Part shown: piece after piece, positions 38,813 through 46,332 of the stretch
Layout: every line of letters starts with the position of its first letter
How positions within the stretch are numbered: position 1 is the stretch's first letter
Assembly (NCBI GenBank): GCA_025450635.1
Contig: JANWHA010000002.1
Location: 1 to 60,016 of the forward strand
Length of the DNA: 60,016 nt
Reading direction: 5' to 3'
Origin: Croceibacterium sp.
Lineage (GTDB): Bacteria; Pseudomonadota; Alphaproteobacteria; Sphingomonadales; Sphingomonadaceae
Made by a program: the position numbers and the translations under genes
The notes under the pieces: model-generated
What the model saw: the letters and a program-made list of their open reading frames with translations, nothing else
What the model was told of the DNA's origin: nothing
Database searches by the model: none

Positions 38813-39346
38813 ATGGCCGCGAATGCGCCCGCCTTCGATGTCGGCGATTACGTCGTTTACCCCAAGCACGGCGTCGGCCGTGTGGTCGAGCTGCAGAAGG
38901 AAGAAATCGCCGGAATGCAGCTCGAACTCTACGTCCTGCGCTTCGAAAAGGAGCGCATGACGCTGCGCGTGCCGGTGAACAAGGTCGAATCGATCGGCAT
39001 GCGCAAGCTGTCGAGCGACAAGACACTGAAGGAAGCGATGGAGACGCTCAAGGGCAAGCCAAAGGTCAAGCGCACGATGTGGTCGCGCCGCGCCCAGGAA
39101 TACGAGGCCAAGATCAATTCGGGCGACCTGGTGTCGATCGCCGAGGTGACCCGCGACTTGTTCCGGCCGGAAGACCAGCCCGAGCAGAGCTATTCGGAGC
39201 GGCAGATCTTCGAGGCGGCCTCGAGCCGTCTCGCCCGCGAGCTGGCGGCGATGGAGAAGACCGACGAGCCGACCGCGCTCGAAAAGATCCTCGGCGTGCT
39301 GCGCAAGTACGCGCCGCAGTATTACGACAACACCGAGGACGCCTGA
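38813..39346 (+). CDS. CarD/CdnL-type transcriptional regulator
   Basis: 177 aa from ATG 38813 with AAAGGA upstream. The RNA polymerase-interacting domain is FDVGDYVVYPKHGVGRVVELQKEEIAGMQLELYVLRF in segments, and the helical C-domain has MWSRRAQEYEAKINSGDLVSIAEVTRDLFRP and SYSERQIFEAASSRLARELA. CdnL stabilises open complexes at rRNA and growth promoters in alphaproteobacteria. An intrinsic terminator follows the gene. Its position after fdxA is conserved in the order. Confidence 0.94.
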   Translation: MAANAPAFDVGDYVVYPKHGVGRVVELQKEEIAGMQLELYVLRFEKERMTLRVPVNKVESIGMRKLSSDKTLKEAMETLKGKPKVKRTMWSRRAQEYEAKINSGDLVSIAEVTRDLFRPEDQPEQSYSERQIFEAASSRLARELAAMEKTDEPTALEKILGVLRKYAPQYYDNTEDA

Positions 39347-39376
39347 GATCTCTCTCGCACACCTCTAGGACGATCG

Positions 39377-39410
39377 AAGGGCCGCCCGGATCGGGTGGCC
39401 CTTTCCTTTT
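39377..39410 (+). terminator. intrinsic terminator after carD
   Basis: AAGGGCC-G-CCCG pairs with CGGG-T-GGCCCTT around a GAT loop, giving 11 base pairs with one G-T position, followed by TCCTTTT. This is the most convincing Rho-independent terminator of the window and isolates carD from the GIN-domain genes. Confidence 0.85.
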
Positions 39411-39469
39411 CCGGCTTGGTCGAAGCCGGTTGGCCGTTCGTCGATAGGCGGTCTCCATTTGTGGCCTGG

Positions 39470-39485
39470 CGCTACATCTGTAGCG
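39470..39485. promoter_or_regulatory. TACAnnTGTA palindrome upstream of first GIN gene
   Basis: CGCTACA-TC-TGTAGCG is a perfect 7-bp inverted repeat with 2-nt centre, 25 nt before the ATG of the first GIN gene. Its core matches the TACAnnTGTA box bound by CopY/BlaI/MecI-family repressors. No such repressor gene is in the window; the assignment is by motif only. Confidence 0.5.
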
Positions 39486-39510
39486 AATACGCCCCTCACG
39501 GAGATCACCG

Positions 39511-40242
39511 ATGGCAACTCTGAAATCATCCTTCGCCCCCTTGAACTGGGCCGTCTGCGCAGCCGCGATCGCCACCGCGCTGCCGGGGCTGGCACAACCG
39601 GCCGCGACCGCGCGCAGCTATCGCGTGGGAGCCTTCGACAGCGTCGCCGCGGCGGGACCGCCGCTGGTCATTGTCCACGTCGGCGGGGCGCCGGCGGTCC
39701 GAGCAGAGGGGCCGGCCGATGCGCTCGACAAGATGGAGGTCGTCGTGGAACACGGAGCGCTGCAAATTCGCCCGCGTCGCGAATTCCGCGATCACATCGA
39801 CTGGAACAGCCTGAGGCGGGCTACCTTCACGGTGACCGCGCCGCGCCTGAGCGCGGCTTCCGTCGCAGGATCGGGCGACATGCGCGTCGATCGAGTCGAG
39901 GGCGACCGGTTCGTCGCCTCGGTTGCCGGTTCGGGCGATCTCGACATCGCCACACTGCGCGTCGGGCGGGCCAACTTCAGCGTGGCCGGGTCGGGCAACC
40001 TCACCGCGCGCGGCAGCGCTGGCCGCGCCGACGTCTCCGTCGCGGGCTCGGGCAATGTGCGCACGCGCGGCGTCGCCACGCGCAGCGCCTCGATCAGCAT
40101 TGCCGGCTCGGGCGACGCCGAACTGACGGCCGAGGACACGGCCAGCGTTTCGATCATCGGCAGCGGCACCGCGGAAATTGCCGGCCGAGCGCATTGCACC
40201 GTCAGCCGCATCGGCTCCGGCCAGGCCCATTGCAACGCCTGA
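39511..40242 (+). CDS. exported GIN-domain (DUF2807) protein 1
   Basis: 243 aa. The signal peptide (NWAVCAAAIATALPGLAQ) is followed by a head region (YRVGAFDSVAAAGPPLVIVHVG) and a right-handed beta-solenoid with repeats of about 18-20 residues, each centred on VAGSGD/N: six or seven copies in a row. It ends in HCTVSRIGSGQAHC, a C-x11-C cap found in all three paralogues. CGGAGA precedes the ATG. Function of GIN domains is unknown; location is periplasm or cell surface. It is separated from carD by a terminator and carries its own palindrome. Confidence 0.85.
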   Translation: MATLKSSFAPLNWAVCAAAIATALPGLAQPAATARSYRVGAFDSVAAAGPPLVIVHVGGAPAVRAEGPADALDKMEVVVEHGALQIRPRREFRDHIDWNSLRRATFTVTAPRLSAASVAGSGDMRVDRVEGDRFVASVAGSGDLDIATLRVGRANFSVAGSGNLTARGSAGRADVSVAGSGNVRTRGVATRSASISIAGSGDAELTAEDTASVSIIGSGTAEIAGRAHCTVSRIGSGQAHCNA

Positions 40243-40283
40243 GAGGCAGTCTGCCAAACGGCGACCGGCCTCGACGAAGGCGA

Positions 40284-40312
40284 TTGAGCCGCGGCCTCCC
40301 GTCGTGTATTAG
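40284..40312 (+). promoter_or_regulatory. promoter of second GIN gene
   Basis: TTGAGC (40284-40289), exactly 17-nt spacer, TATTAG (40307-40312). The predicted start point is near 40319, leaving a leader of about 27 nt with AGAGGAGG. The -10 element lies within the left arm of the inverted repeat described separately, so a bound protein would block it. Confidence 0.6.
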
Positions 40313-40327
40313 CGGCCTAATACACGA
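40302..40327. promoter_or_regulatory. perfect 11-bp inverted repeat operator
   Basis: TCGTGTATTAG-CGGC-CTAATACACGA, arms 11 bp and perfect, 4-nt centre. It overlaps the -10 box and the start point of the GIN-2 promoter and ends 4 nt before the Shine-Dalgarno region. The GTGTA/TACAC half-sites resemble GntR-family (YtrA-like) operators. As RNA it could also form a hairpin, but no T-run follows. Confidence 0.7.
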
Positions 40328-40345
40328 ATGAGAGGAGGACCCACC

Positions 40346-41110
40346 ATGGGCTTCAAGCATATCCTCAAGGCCGTCGGTCCGGTCGTCGCACTGGCCATCG
40401 CCGGAAGCCTCGCGGGCTGCGGCGAAGGCGACGTCAGGCTCAACGGCAAGGAAGGTGTGCCGCTTTCCGAACTCGATCTGTCGGGCGAGGCGCCGAGCGA
40501 AGTCATCCTGCTCGGGCCGGACAAGGTCGACATCCGCGACGGCGAGAAGCTGGCGATCGAGGTCGAGGGGAGCGACGACGCCAAGGAGCGGATGCGCTTC
40601 GTGCTCGCCGACGGCTCGCTCGGCATCCTGCGCGATAAGTCACACTGGAACGATGGCGGCACGGCGACCGTGGTCGTCACCATGCCTGCGGCGGCCAAGC
40701 TGACGGTGGCCGGATCGGGCCTGATGAGTGCCGCATCGGTCTCTGACCGGCCGGAGATCAACGTGCTCGGCTCGGGCACACTCGACTTGCCGAGCGTCGC
40801 CGCGGCCAGGATGGAAGTGAACGTCGCCGGATCCGGCACTCTTAACGCGGCCGGATCGGCCGACAGCCTCGAGCTAAACGTCATGGGCAGCGGAACCGCC
40901 AGCATGGCCGCGCTCAAGGCCGCGAAGGCGAGCATCAACGTCGCCGGCTCGGGCAACGCGACGTTCGCCTCGGACGGCGATGTCGACGCCAACATCATGG
41001 GCTCGGGCAACGTGACCGTGAAAGGCCGCGCTCGCTGCAGGGTCAAGACGATGGGCTCGGGCAGCCTGGTCTGCGAGGACGAGGGCGGGAATGTCGGCAA
41101 GGCCGCCTGA
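40346..41110 (+). CDS. GIN-domain (DUF2807) lipoprotein 2
   Basis: 254 aa from ATG 40346 after AGGAGG (the track starts 6 codons earlier). The N-terminus is a lipoprotein signal with lipobox LAGC, so it is membrane-anchored. The body has the same solenoid pattern with VAGSGLM, VLGSGTL, VAGSGTL, VMGSGTA, VAGSGNA and IMGSGNV turns and ends in RCRVKTMGSGSLVC (C-x11-C). VAGSG and VMGSG alternate strictly, unlike copy 1. Function unknown. Confidence 0.85.
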   Translation: MGFKHILKAVGPVVALAIAGSLAGCGEGDVRLNGKEGVPLSELDLSGEAPSEVILLGPDKVDIRDGEKLAIEVEGSDDAKERMRFVLADGSLGILRDKSHWNDGGTATVVVTMPAAAKLTVAGSGLMSAASVSDRPEINVLGSGTLDLPSVAAARMEVNVAGSGTLNAAGSADSLELNVMGSGTASMAALKAAKASINVAGSGNATFASDGDVDANIMGSGNVTVKGRARCRVKTMGSGSLVCEDEGGNVGKAA

Positions 41111-41178
41111 GCGCGGTCCGAGGCGTTCTCGCACCGCCGCGCAGCACCGCAATCTCGCGAAGCTGTGCGCGGTTAGGC

Positions 41179-41889
41179 TTGGCCATTGGCGTGGTCGGCA
41201 CGGTGGTGACGGCGACGCAGGATTCCGGCCTGGCCGCTGTCAGCGGCGGGAGCGGCCAGCGCGCCTATAACGTCAGCGGCTTCGAGGGCGTCTCCGCGAC
41301 GGGCTCGGCCGATGTCGAAGTGTCGGTGGGGCCGGCATTCTCGGCGCGTGGCACCGGCAGCGCCGGCGCGCTCGACCGCTACGAATTGGTGGTCGAGAAC
41401 GGCATGCTGAAGATTCAGCCGAAAAGGTCCGCCTGGTGGGGCCAATTCTGGTCCGGCTCGCGCGGCGCGACCTTTTATGTGACGCTGCCCCAGCTCTCTT
41501 CCGCCACCCTGGCCGGATCGGGCGACATGAAGATCGACAAGGTAAGTGGGCCGAAGTTTGCCGCCGACCTTCAGGGCTCGGGCCATTTGGAGGTCGCGGC
41601 GCTGGCGGTCGACCAGGTCCAGCTCTCGCTTGCCGGATCGGGCGACATGTCGGTCAGCGGCAGGGCCGGCAACGCGCGGGTTTCGGTCGCCGGGTCGGGC
41701 GACATGGAGGCGTCGGGCCTGTCCAGCACCACCGCGGATGTCGCGATCTTCGGCTCGGGCGACGTGGCCATCACGGTCGCGAATGCCGCCAATGTCTCCG
41801 TCGCCGGCAGCGGCGACGTCTCGATCGGCGGCTCGGCGCACTGCAATGTGTCGCGCAGCGGCAGCGGAGATGTGACCTGCCCGTCGTGA
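41179..41889 (+). CDS. GIN-domain (DUF2807) protein 3
   Basis: 236 aa in the track, beginning at a TTG with no good Shine-Dalgarno; the frame is open further upstream with no ATG, so the true N-terminus is uncertain. A short hydrophobic stretch (AIGVVGTVVTA) may be a signal sequence. It then has SGFEGVSATGSADVEVSVG, GATFYVTLPQLSSATLAGSGDM and successive solenoid turns with GSGD, ending in HCNVSRSGSGDVTC (C-x11-C). Copies 1 and 3 are closer to each other (both have RGATF/RRATF-VT-P-LS-A) than to copy 2. Confidence 0.8.
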   Translation: MAIGVVGTVVTATQDSGLAAVSGGSGQRAYNVSGFEGVSATGSADVEVSVGPAFSARGTGSAGALDRYELVVENGMLKIQPKRSAWWGQFWSGSRGATFYVTLPQLSSATLAGSGDMKIDKVSGPKFAADLQGSGHLEVAALAVDQVQLSLAGSGDMSVSGRAGNARVSVAGSGDMEASGLSSTTADVAIFGSGDVAITVANAANVSVAGSGDVSIGGSAHCNVSRSGSGDVTCPS

Positions 41890-41962
41890 GTCGGGCCGTA
41901 CCAAACGGATTCACGCGCTCGCAATCTCCCGCTATCTATCGCGCAGGCGAGGAGTGCGGCGG

Positions 41963-42295
41963 ATGCGAGTTCATTGGCAGCAGATGGTCACGGTCGGATT
42001 GGCACTCGCGCTGCAAGGTTGTTTAGCCAAGACCGCGCTCGACGTGGCTACCACGCCGGTCAAGGTCGCCAGCAAAGCCGCCGACCTGGCGACCACCAGT
42101 CAGGCTGAGGCGGACCAGAACCGCGGCCGCGAGCTGCGCAGGCGGGAGGAAAGACTCGGCAAGCTCGAGCGACAATACGACACCCAAAACAAGGATTGCG
42201 TGAAAGGCTACGATAATGCCTGCGAGGCGGCGCGCGCGACTTACAACCAGATCCAGGAGCTGTTGCCCACGGTCCCTGTCGAGCCGAAGCGTTAG
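41963..42295 (+). CDS. small lipoprotein with charged coiled-coil region
   Basis: 110 aa from ATG 41963 (GAGGAG upstream). The signal ends in the lipobox LQGC. The mature part starts with LAKTALDVATTPVKVASKAADLATTSQAEADQ and continues into an Arg/Glu/Lys-rich helix with a cysteine pair (DCVKGYDNACEAA). Similar short lipoproteins occur across sphingomonads; function unknown. It follows the GIN triplet by 73 nt and its stop overlaps the convergent tsaC stop. Confidence 0.72.
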   Translation: MRVHWQQMVTVGLALALQGCLAKTALDVATTPVKVASKAADLATTSQAEADQNRGRELRRREERLGKLERQYDTQNKDCVKGYDNACEAARATYNQIQELLPTVPVEPKR

Positions 42296-43212
42296 GCGGC
42301 GGCGCGGCGCAGCCGGTCGTTGATCGCAACCCCGATGCCGAGCTCAGGGATTGTCGTCACCGCGATGCGCGGCCGATTCGAGGCCGCCGCTTCGTGGAGG
42401 CAGGCGTAAAGCCGCGCGGCAGCTTCGGCCAGATCGCCAGCTGGTGATAGCGAGCAATCGCCGGCAATGTTGTCGAACCCGATCAGGAATTCGTCAGCTT
42501 CCGCCAGCTGGGCCCCGAGCCGCACCGGTTTGCCTGGCGAATAATGCCGCGCGAGTTGTCCGGGCGCTTCGATGCGCTCCGCCGTGGCTGGCATGGCGTC
42601 ACCCAACAATGCGGCCACGGCGGGTTCGGCAATCGGTCCCGGACGGAGCAGCTGCCAGCCGGTTTCGCGCAGAGCCACGATGGTGGATTCGATCCCGTCC
42701 GCACACACTCCGCCGTCGAGCACCGCCGGCGCCTCTTGGCCGAACGAAACCCGCACATGCTCCGGCGAGGTCGGGCTCACTCCGCCGCTGCGGTTGGCCG
42801 ATGGTGCGGCCAGCGGCAATCCGACCTTACCCAGCACCGCCTGCATCAACGGATGCGCCGGCATTCTCAAGGCTATGGTCGGCAAGCCGGCCGTGACGGC
42901 CGGGACAACCGGAGCACCATCCCGCAAAGGCACAACGAGCGTCAACGGACCCGGCCAGAAGTGCATTGCCAGCAGCTCGGCGCGCTCATCCAGCAATGCC
43001 AATTGTCCGGCTTGCCGAAGGCTCGCCACATGGACGATCAGCGGGTTGAATTCCGGCCGGCCCTTGGCCCGGTAGATCGCCGCGATGCCGGCCTCGGTGT
43101 CCGCCCTTGCGGCGAGGCCGTAGACCGTCTCGGTCGGCAGCGCGACGTTTCCCCCTGCCAGGAGGATTTCGGCGGCTCGGGCAATTCCCGCATCGTCGGG
43201 GGGGAGGATCAT
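42292..43212 (-). CDS. tsaC: L-threonylcarbamoyladenylate synthase
   Basis: 306 aa, the long Sua5 form with C-terminal extension. It makes threonylcarbamoyl-AMP for t6A37 tRNA modification. The YrdC domain (about 1-200) has GGNVALPTETVYGLAARADTEAGIAAIYRAKGRPEFNPLIVHV, LTLVVPLR, PTIALRMPAHPLM and PLAAPSANRSGGVSPTSPEHV. The Sua5 domain follows APGQLARHYSPGKPVRL. Divergent from the DUF815 gene. Confidence 0.94.
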   Translation of the reverse strand: MILPPDDAGIARAAEILLAGGNVALPTETVYGLAARADTEAGIAAIYRAKGRPEFNPLIVHVASLRQAGQLALLDERAELLAMHFWPGPLTLVVPLRDGAPVVPAVTAGLPTIALRMPAHPLMQAVLGKVGLPLAAPSANRSGGVSPTSPEHVRVSFGQEAPAVLDGGVCADGIESTIVALRETGWQLLRPGPIAEPAVAALLGDAMPATAERIEAPGQLARHYSPGKPVRLGAQLAEADEFLIGFDNIAGDCSLSPAGDLAEAAARLYACLHEAAASNRPRIAVTTIPELGIGVAINDRLRRAAA

Positions 43213-43342
43213 GCGCGCCGCGCTACACGCCTCGGCCTGCAGGCGCTATCCTGCGTATGCGTGGGGACCTTGAAGCGCGGCGGGTTAAACGATGCGCAGG
43301 CAATGCTTGACGCGGACGAGGTGGCCGGGTGAGGCACGGCCG

Positions 43343-44170
43343 ATGACCGAGCCGGACAATCCCCTGAACCGAATCGCCGAAACGCTGCGACTCCTGGCGC
43401 CGGCGCCCCGAATCGCGACTGATTGGTTGGCCGCGCCCGCCTATCTGTGGATTGGCACCGAGGGGCGCCCGATCGACTGGATCGAGGCGCCGCCGCTCGC
43501 GTTGCTCAAGGGCATCGATCGGCAAAAGGACGCGGTGTGCGAGAATATCGCGCGCCTCGCCGCCGGCCATGCGGCACACGACATGCTGTTATGGGGCGCG
43601 CGTGGCATGGGCAAGTCGGCGCTGGTGCGCGCCGCGGTGCTGGCGGCGCAGGAGCAGGCGCCCGATCGCCTCGCGCTGATCCAGGCCGGCACGGATGCGC
43701 TCGACACGCTGCCTCAATTGTTCGCTCAGCTCCGCCAGACCGAGCGCAATTTCTTGGTCTACATCGACGACCTGGGGTTCGCCGAGGACGACACCCACGG
43801 CCCGCGTCATTTGCGCAGCTGGCTCGACGGCGGAATCGAGGCGCGGCCGGGGAACGTGCGGCTGGCCGTCACCTCCAACCGGCGGGCGATCGTGCCCCGG
43901 CAGATGTCAGAGCAGGACGATCCGATCAATCCGCGCGATGCAGTCGACGACCGGCTGGCGCTGGCCGATCGCTTTGGTCTGACGCTCGGCTTCCATGCTT
44001 GCTCGCAGGACGAATACCTCGAGATCGTCCGAGGTTACGCGGCCGAGCACGAGCTCGCCTGGGACGAGGCGGAAGCGCTCGAGTGGGCCAAACGGCGGGG
44101 CGCCCGCTCGGGACGGGTCGCCTGGCACTACGTCGTCGAGCTTGCCGGCCGCGCGGGCAAGCGAATCTGA
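43343..44170 (+). CDS. DUF815 family P-loop ATPase
   Basis: 275 aa from ATG 43343 (the track starts 17 codons upstream). AAA+-like protein with Walker A LLWGARGMGKSALVRA, Walker B FLVYIDDLGF, sensor-1 RLAVTSNRRAIVPR, and the family stretch DDRLALADRFGLTLGFHACSQDEYLEIVRGYA. DUF815 ATPases are widespread in proteobacteria, with unknown cellular role. It converges on the sugar dehydrogenase gene with a 4-nt gap. Confidence 0.9.
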   Translation: MTEPDNPLNRIAETLRLLAPAPRIATDWLAAPAYLWIGTEGRPIDWIEAPPLALLKGIDRQKDAVCENIARLAAGHAAHDMLLWGARGMGKSALVRAAVLAAQEQAPDRLALIQAGTDALDTLPQLFAQLRQTERNFLVYIDDLGFAEDDTHGPRHLRSWLDGGIEARPGNVRLAVTSNRRAIVPRQMSEQDDPINPRDAVDDRLALADRFGLTLGFHACSQDEYLEIVRGYAAEHELAWDEAEALEWAKRRGARSGRVAWHYVVELAGRAGKRI

Positions 44171-44174
44171 GCGG

Positions 44175-45686
44175 CTATTTCCCCGCAGGTGTATTCCGTG
44201 TCGAGAGGCCGCCTGATTGCGGCATCGCACCCGGTTGCAGGTCGGCGGGCGGGTGCTCGAAAGCATCGGCCGGATTGGAATTGAGCTCGCGCAGCGGCGG
44301 CAGGCTCTTCCCAGTGCTCGCCTGCGGGGCGGCCGATGGCCTGGCCCCGGGCGCGGTGACCCGCCAGATGATGCCCGCCGTGTCATCGCTCACCAGCAAC
44401 GCGCCGGTCTTGTCCCATGCCACCCAGGTGGGCCGGCCGTGGGTTTTCCCATCACCGGCGAGGAAGCTCTTGAGCACGATGACCGGCTTGCCGGTCGGAT
44501 TGCCGAGTTTGTCGAACGACACGTAAATGACGTCATAGCCCGACGGCGGCTTGCGGTTCCACGAACCGTGCCGAGCGATGAACGCTCCTTGGGCGAATCT
44601 ATCGCCCATCGTCGTGCCTGCCCGGGTGAAGACCAGCCCGAGCGCCGCGACATGAGGCCCGAGAGCGTATTCGGGACGACGGGTGTACGAGGTGAGGAAG
44701 TCGGGCATCGGCGCGGTCACCCGATCGTCGACCTTGTCCTTCCAGTAGACCCACGGCCAGCCGTACTGCACGCCGATCGGAACGTTCGTCAGATAATCGG
44801 GCGGGACGTCGGAGCCGAGCTGGTCGCGCTCGTTGACCGTGGTCCACAACTCGTCGCTCCACGGGTTCCAGGCGAGACCGTTGGGATTGCGCAATCCGGC
44901 GGCAAACTGGCGGTGGCTGCCGGTCTTGAGATCGATTTCGTAAATCGCCGCGCGGCCTTGCTCAGCCTGGATGCCGCCTTCGCCGATGTTGGAGGCCGAA
45001 CCGACGGTGACGTAAAGCTTGGAATTGTCCGGGCTGAGCAGGAGATTGCGCATCCAGTGGTTGCCGCCGGACGGCAGGTCCATGATCTTGGTCGGCGGCC
45101 CGGCGATCGCCATGTCGCCGGGCTTGTAATCGTAGCGCAGCACCGCGTCGGTGTCCGCCACGTAGAGCTTGCCGTCGGCCCAGGCGATGCCCCCCGGCGA
45201 ATTGAGGTCGCTGCGCAGCACGGCCCGGGTCTCGGCCACGCCGTCGCCGTTGGCGTCGCGCAACAGGACCAGCTTGTTTGGCGAGGGCACGTCGGCGCCC
45301 GCCTCGCGGAACAGGAACTTGGCGACGAGATTGGTCAGCCCGCCTCCCGCGATGACCCGGCTCGGGGGCGAATTGGTCTCGGAAACGAGAATATCGCCGT
45401 TCGGCAGCGAATACATGACCCGGGGATGCTCGAGCCCGACGGCGAAGCGAGTCACCACGAGGCCAGGAGCAGCACCCGGCGCTTCGTTCGCGGCCCAGCC
45501 GACGGGCGTTGCGATGCGGACCGTCGGGATCGTCTGGGCATCCGGTTCATGGAGCTTGGGATCGGTTCCGGTGACGTCGGCCACGCTGAAATCGGCCTGG
45601 TCGCCGCGCAACACCCACCAGGCGGCGACGGCGAGGACGAGAATGAGCACCACGAGCGCGATGCCGATTTTCTTGAGGATTCCCAT
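44175..45686 (-). CDS. PQQ-dependent sugar dehydrogenase-like (sorbosone dehydrogenase family) membrane protein
   Basis: 503 aa from ATG 45686 (the track's start lies 35 codons upstream in the opposite promoter). An N-terminal membrane anchor (ILKKIGIALVVLILVLAVAAWWVL) holds a periplasmic six-bladed propeller. Family motifs are RFAVGLEHPRVMYSLPNGDILVSET, GGNHWMRNLLLSPDNSKLYVTVGS, AAGLRNPNGLAWNPWSDELWTTVNERDQLG, HGSWNRKPPSGYDVIYV and a C-terminal LLVSDDTAGIIWRV. Probably oxidises a sugar or aldose with PQQ; the substrate is unknown. It diverges from msrC over a short palindrome. Confidence 0.87.
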   Translation of the reverse strand: MGILKKIGIALVVLILVLAVAAWWVLRGDQADFSVADVTGTDPKLHEPDAQTIPTVRIATPVGWAANEAPGAAPGLVVTRFAVGLEHPRVMYSLPNGDILVSETNSPPSRVIAGGGLTNLVAKFLFREAGADVPSPNKLVLLRDANGDGVAETRAVLRSDLNSPGGIAWADGKLYVADTDAVLRYDYKPGDMAIAGPPTKIMDLPSGGNHWMRNLLLSPDNSKLYVTVGSASNIGEGGIQAEQGRAAIYEIDLKTGSHRQFAAGLRNPNGLAWNPWSDELWTTVNERDQLGSDVPPDYLTNVPIGVQYGWPWVYWKDKVDDRVTAPMPDFLTSYTRRPEYALGPHVAALGLVFTRAGTTMGDRFAQGAFIARHGSWNRKPPSGYDVIYVSFDKLGNPTGKPVIVLKSFLAGDGKTHGRPTWVAWDKTGALLVSDDTAGIIWRVTAPGARPSAAPQASTGKSLPPLRELNSNPADAFEHPPADLQPGAMPQSGGLSTRNTPAGK

Positions 45687-45713
45687 GCCCGCTTCGATAA
45701 GCCAGCCGCGGGC

Positions 45714-45730
45714 TTGCGGCAATGCCGCAA
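45714..45730. promoter_or_regulatory. 17-bp perfect palindrome between sugar dehydrogenase and msrC
   Basis: TTGCGGC-AAT-GCCGCAA, perfect 7-bp arms, lies 28 nt from the sugar dehydrogenase ATG and 20 nt from the msrC ATG in a 63-nt divergent region. It could bind a regulator of both genes. Chance is not excluded in GC-rich DNA. Confidence 0.4.
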
Positions 45731-45749
45731 CCGACCTAGCGCAGGTGCG

Positions 45750-46232
45750 ATGTACGGCCTTTCCGTCGATCCCGCGCAGCCCAAGCCGCAATTTTACCGC
45801 GAACTCGTCACCGCGGCCGACGCGCTGACCGCGGGCGAGAGTGACGGCATCGCCAACATGGCCAACGTCGCCGCGCTGCTGTGGCAGCTCGTGCCCGAGC
45901 TCAACTGGGCCGGGTTCTATCGCGCGATCGGCGAAGAGCTAGTGCTTGGGCCCTTCTGCGGAAAGCCGGCATGCATCCGCATCGCCTGGGGCCAGGGCGT
46001 GTGCGGGACGGCCGCTGCCACGGGTGAGAGCCAGCTGGTGGGAAACGTCAATGATTTCTCCGGCCACATCGCGTGCGACGCCGACAGCCGATCGGAACTG
46101 GTCGTGCCGGTGATGCGCGACGGGGCGGTGATTGCCGTGATCGACCTCGATGCGCCCCGGACGGCCCGGTTCGATGAGGACGACCGGGCGGGCATCGAAG
46201 GGCTCGCGCACATCATCGCCAGCCGAATCTGA
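45750..46232 (+). CDS. msrC: free methionine-(R)-sulfoxide reductase (GAF domain)
   Basis: 160 aa from ATG 45750, hidden at the 3' end of a long shadow ORF. The GAF domain shows the fRMsr signature: ELNWAGFYRAIGEELVLGPFCGKPACIRIAWGQGVCGTAA with three cysteines matching the catalytic and resolving positions of YebR, then SELVVPVMRDGAVIAVIDLDAP. It repairs free Met-R-sulfoxide in the cytoplasm. It is divergent from the PQQ-type dehydrogenase gene. Confidence 0.92.
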   Translation: MYGLSVDPAQPKPQFYRELVTAADALTAGESDGIANMANVAALLWQLVPELNWAGFYRAIGEELVLGPFCGKPACIRIAWGQGVCGTAAATGESQLVGNVNDFSGHIACDADSRSELVVPVMRDGAVIAVIDLDAPRTARFDEDDRAGIEGLAHIIASRI

Positions 46233-46332
46233 CCGACCCGAAACGGGACATGGTGCGCACGGGCTTTGGCGGGGCTCGGATGGCAATGGTAGCTTTCCGG
46301 TTAACGCGCAGATTCTCACAGGGGATCCGACG

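Noticed and set aside
39850-41880. Repeated GGCTCGGGC/GGATCGGGCGAC DNA units, considered as CRISPR or tandem repeat array
   Set aside because: They encode the GSG turns of the solenoid proteins in frame, are not identical, and lack spacers.
44217-45749. N-terminal 500 residues of the 671-aa plus ORF
   Set aside because: Shadow of the sugar dehydrogenase; only the last 160 residues (msrC, from 45750) are real.
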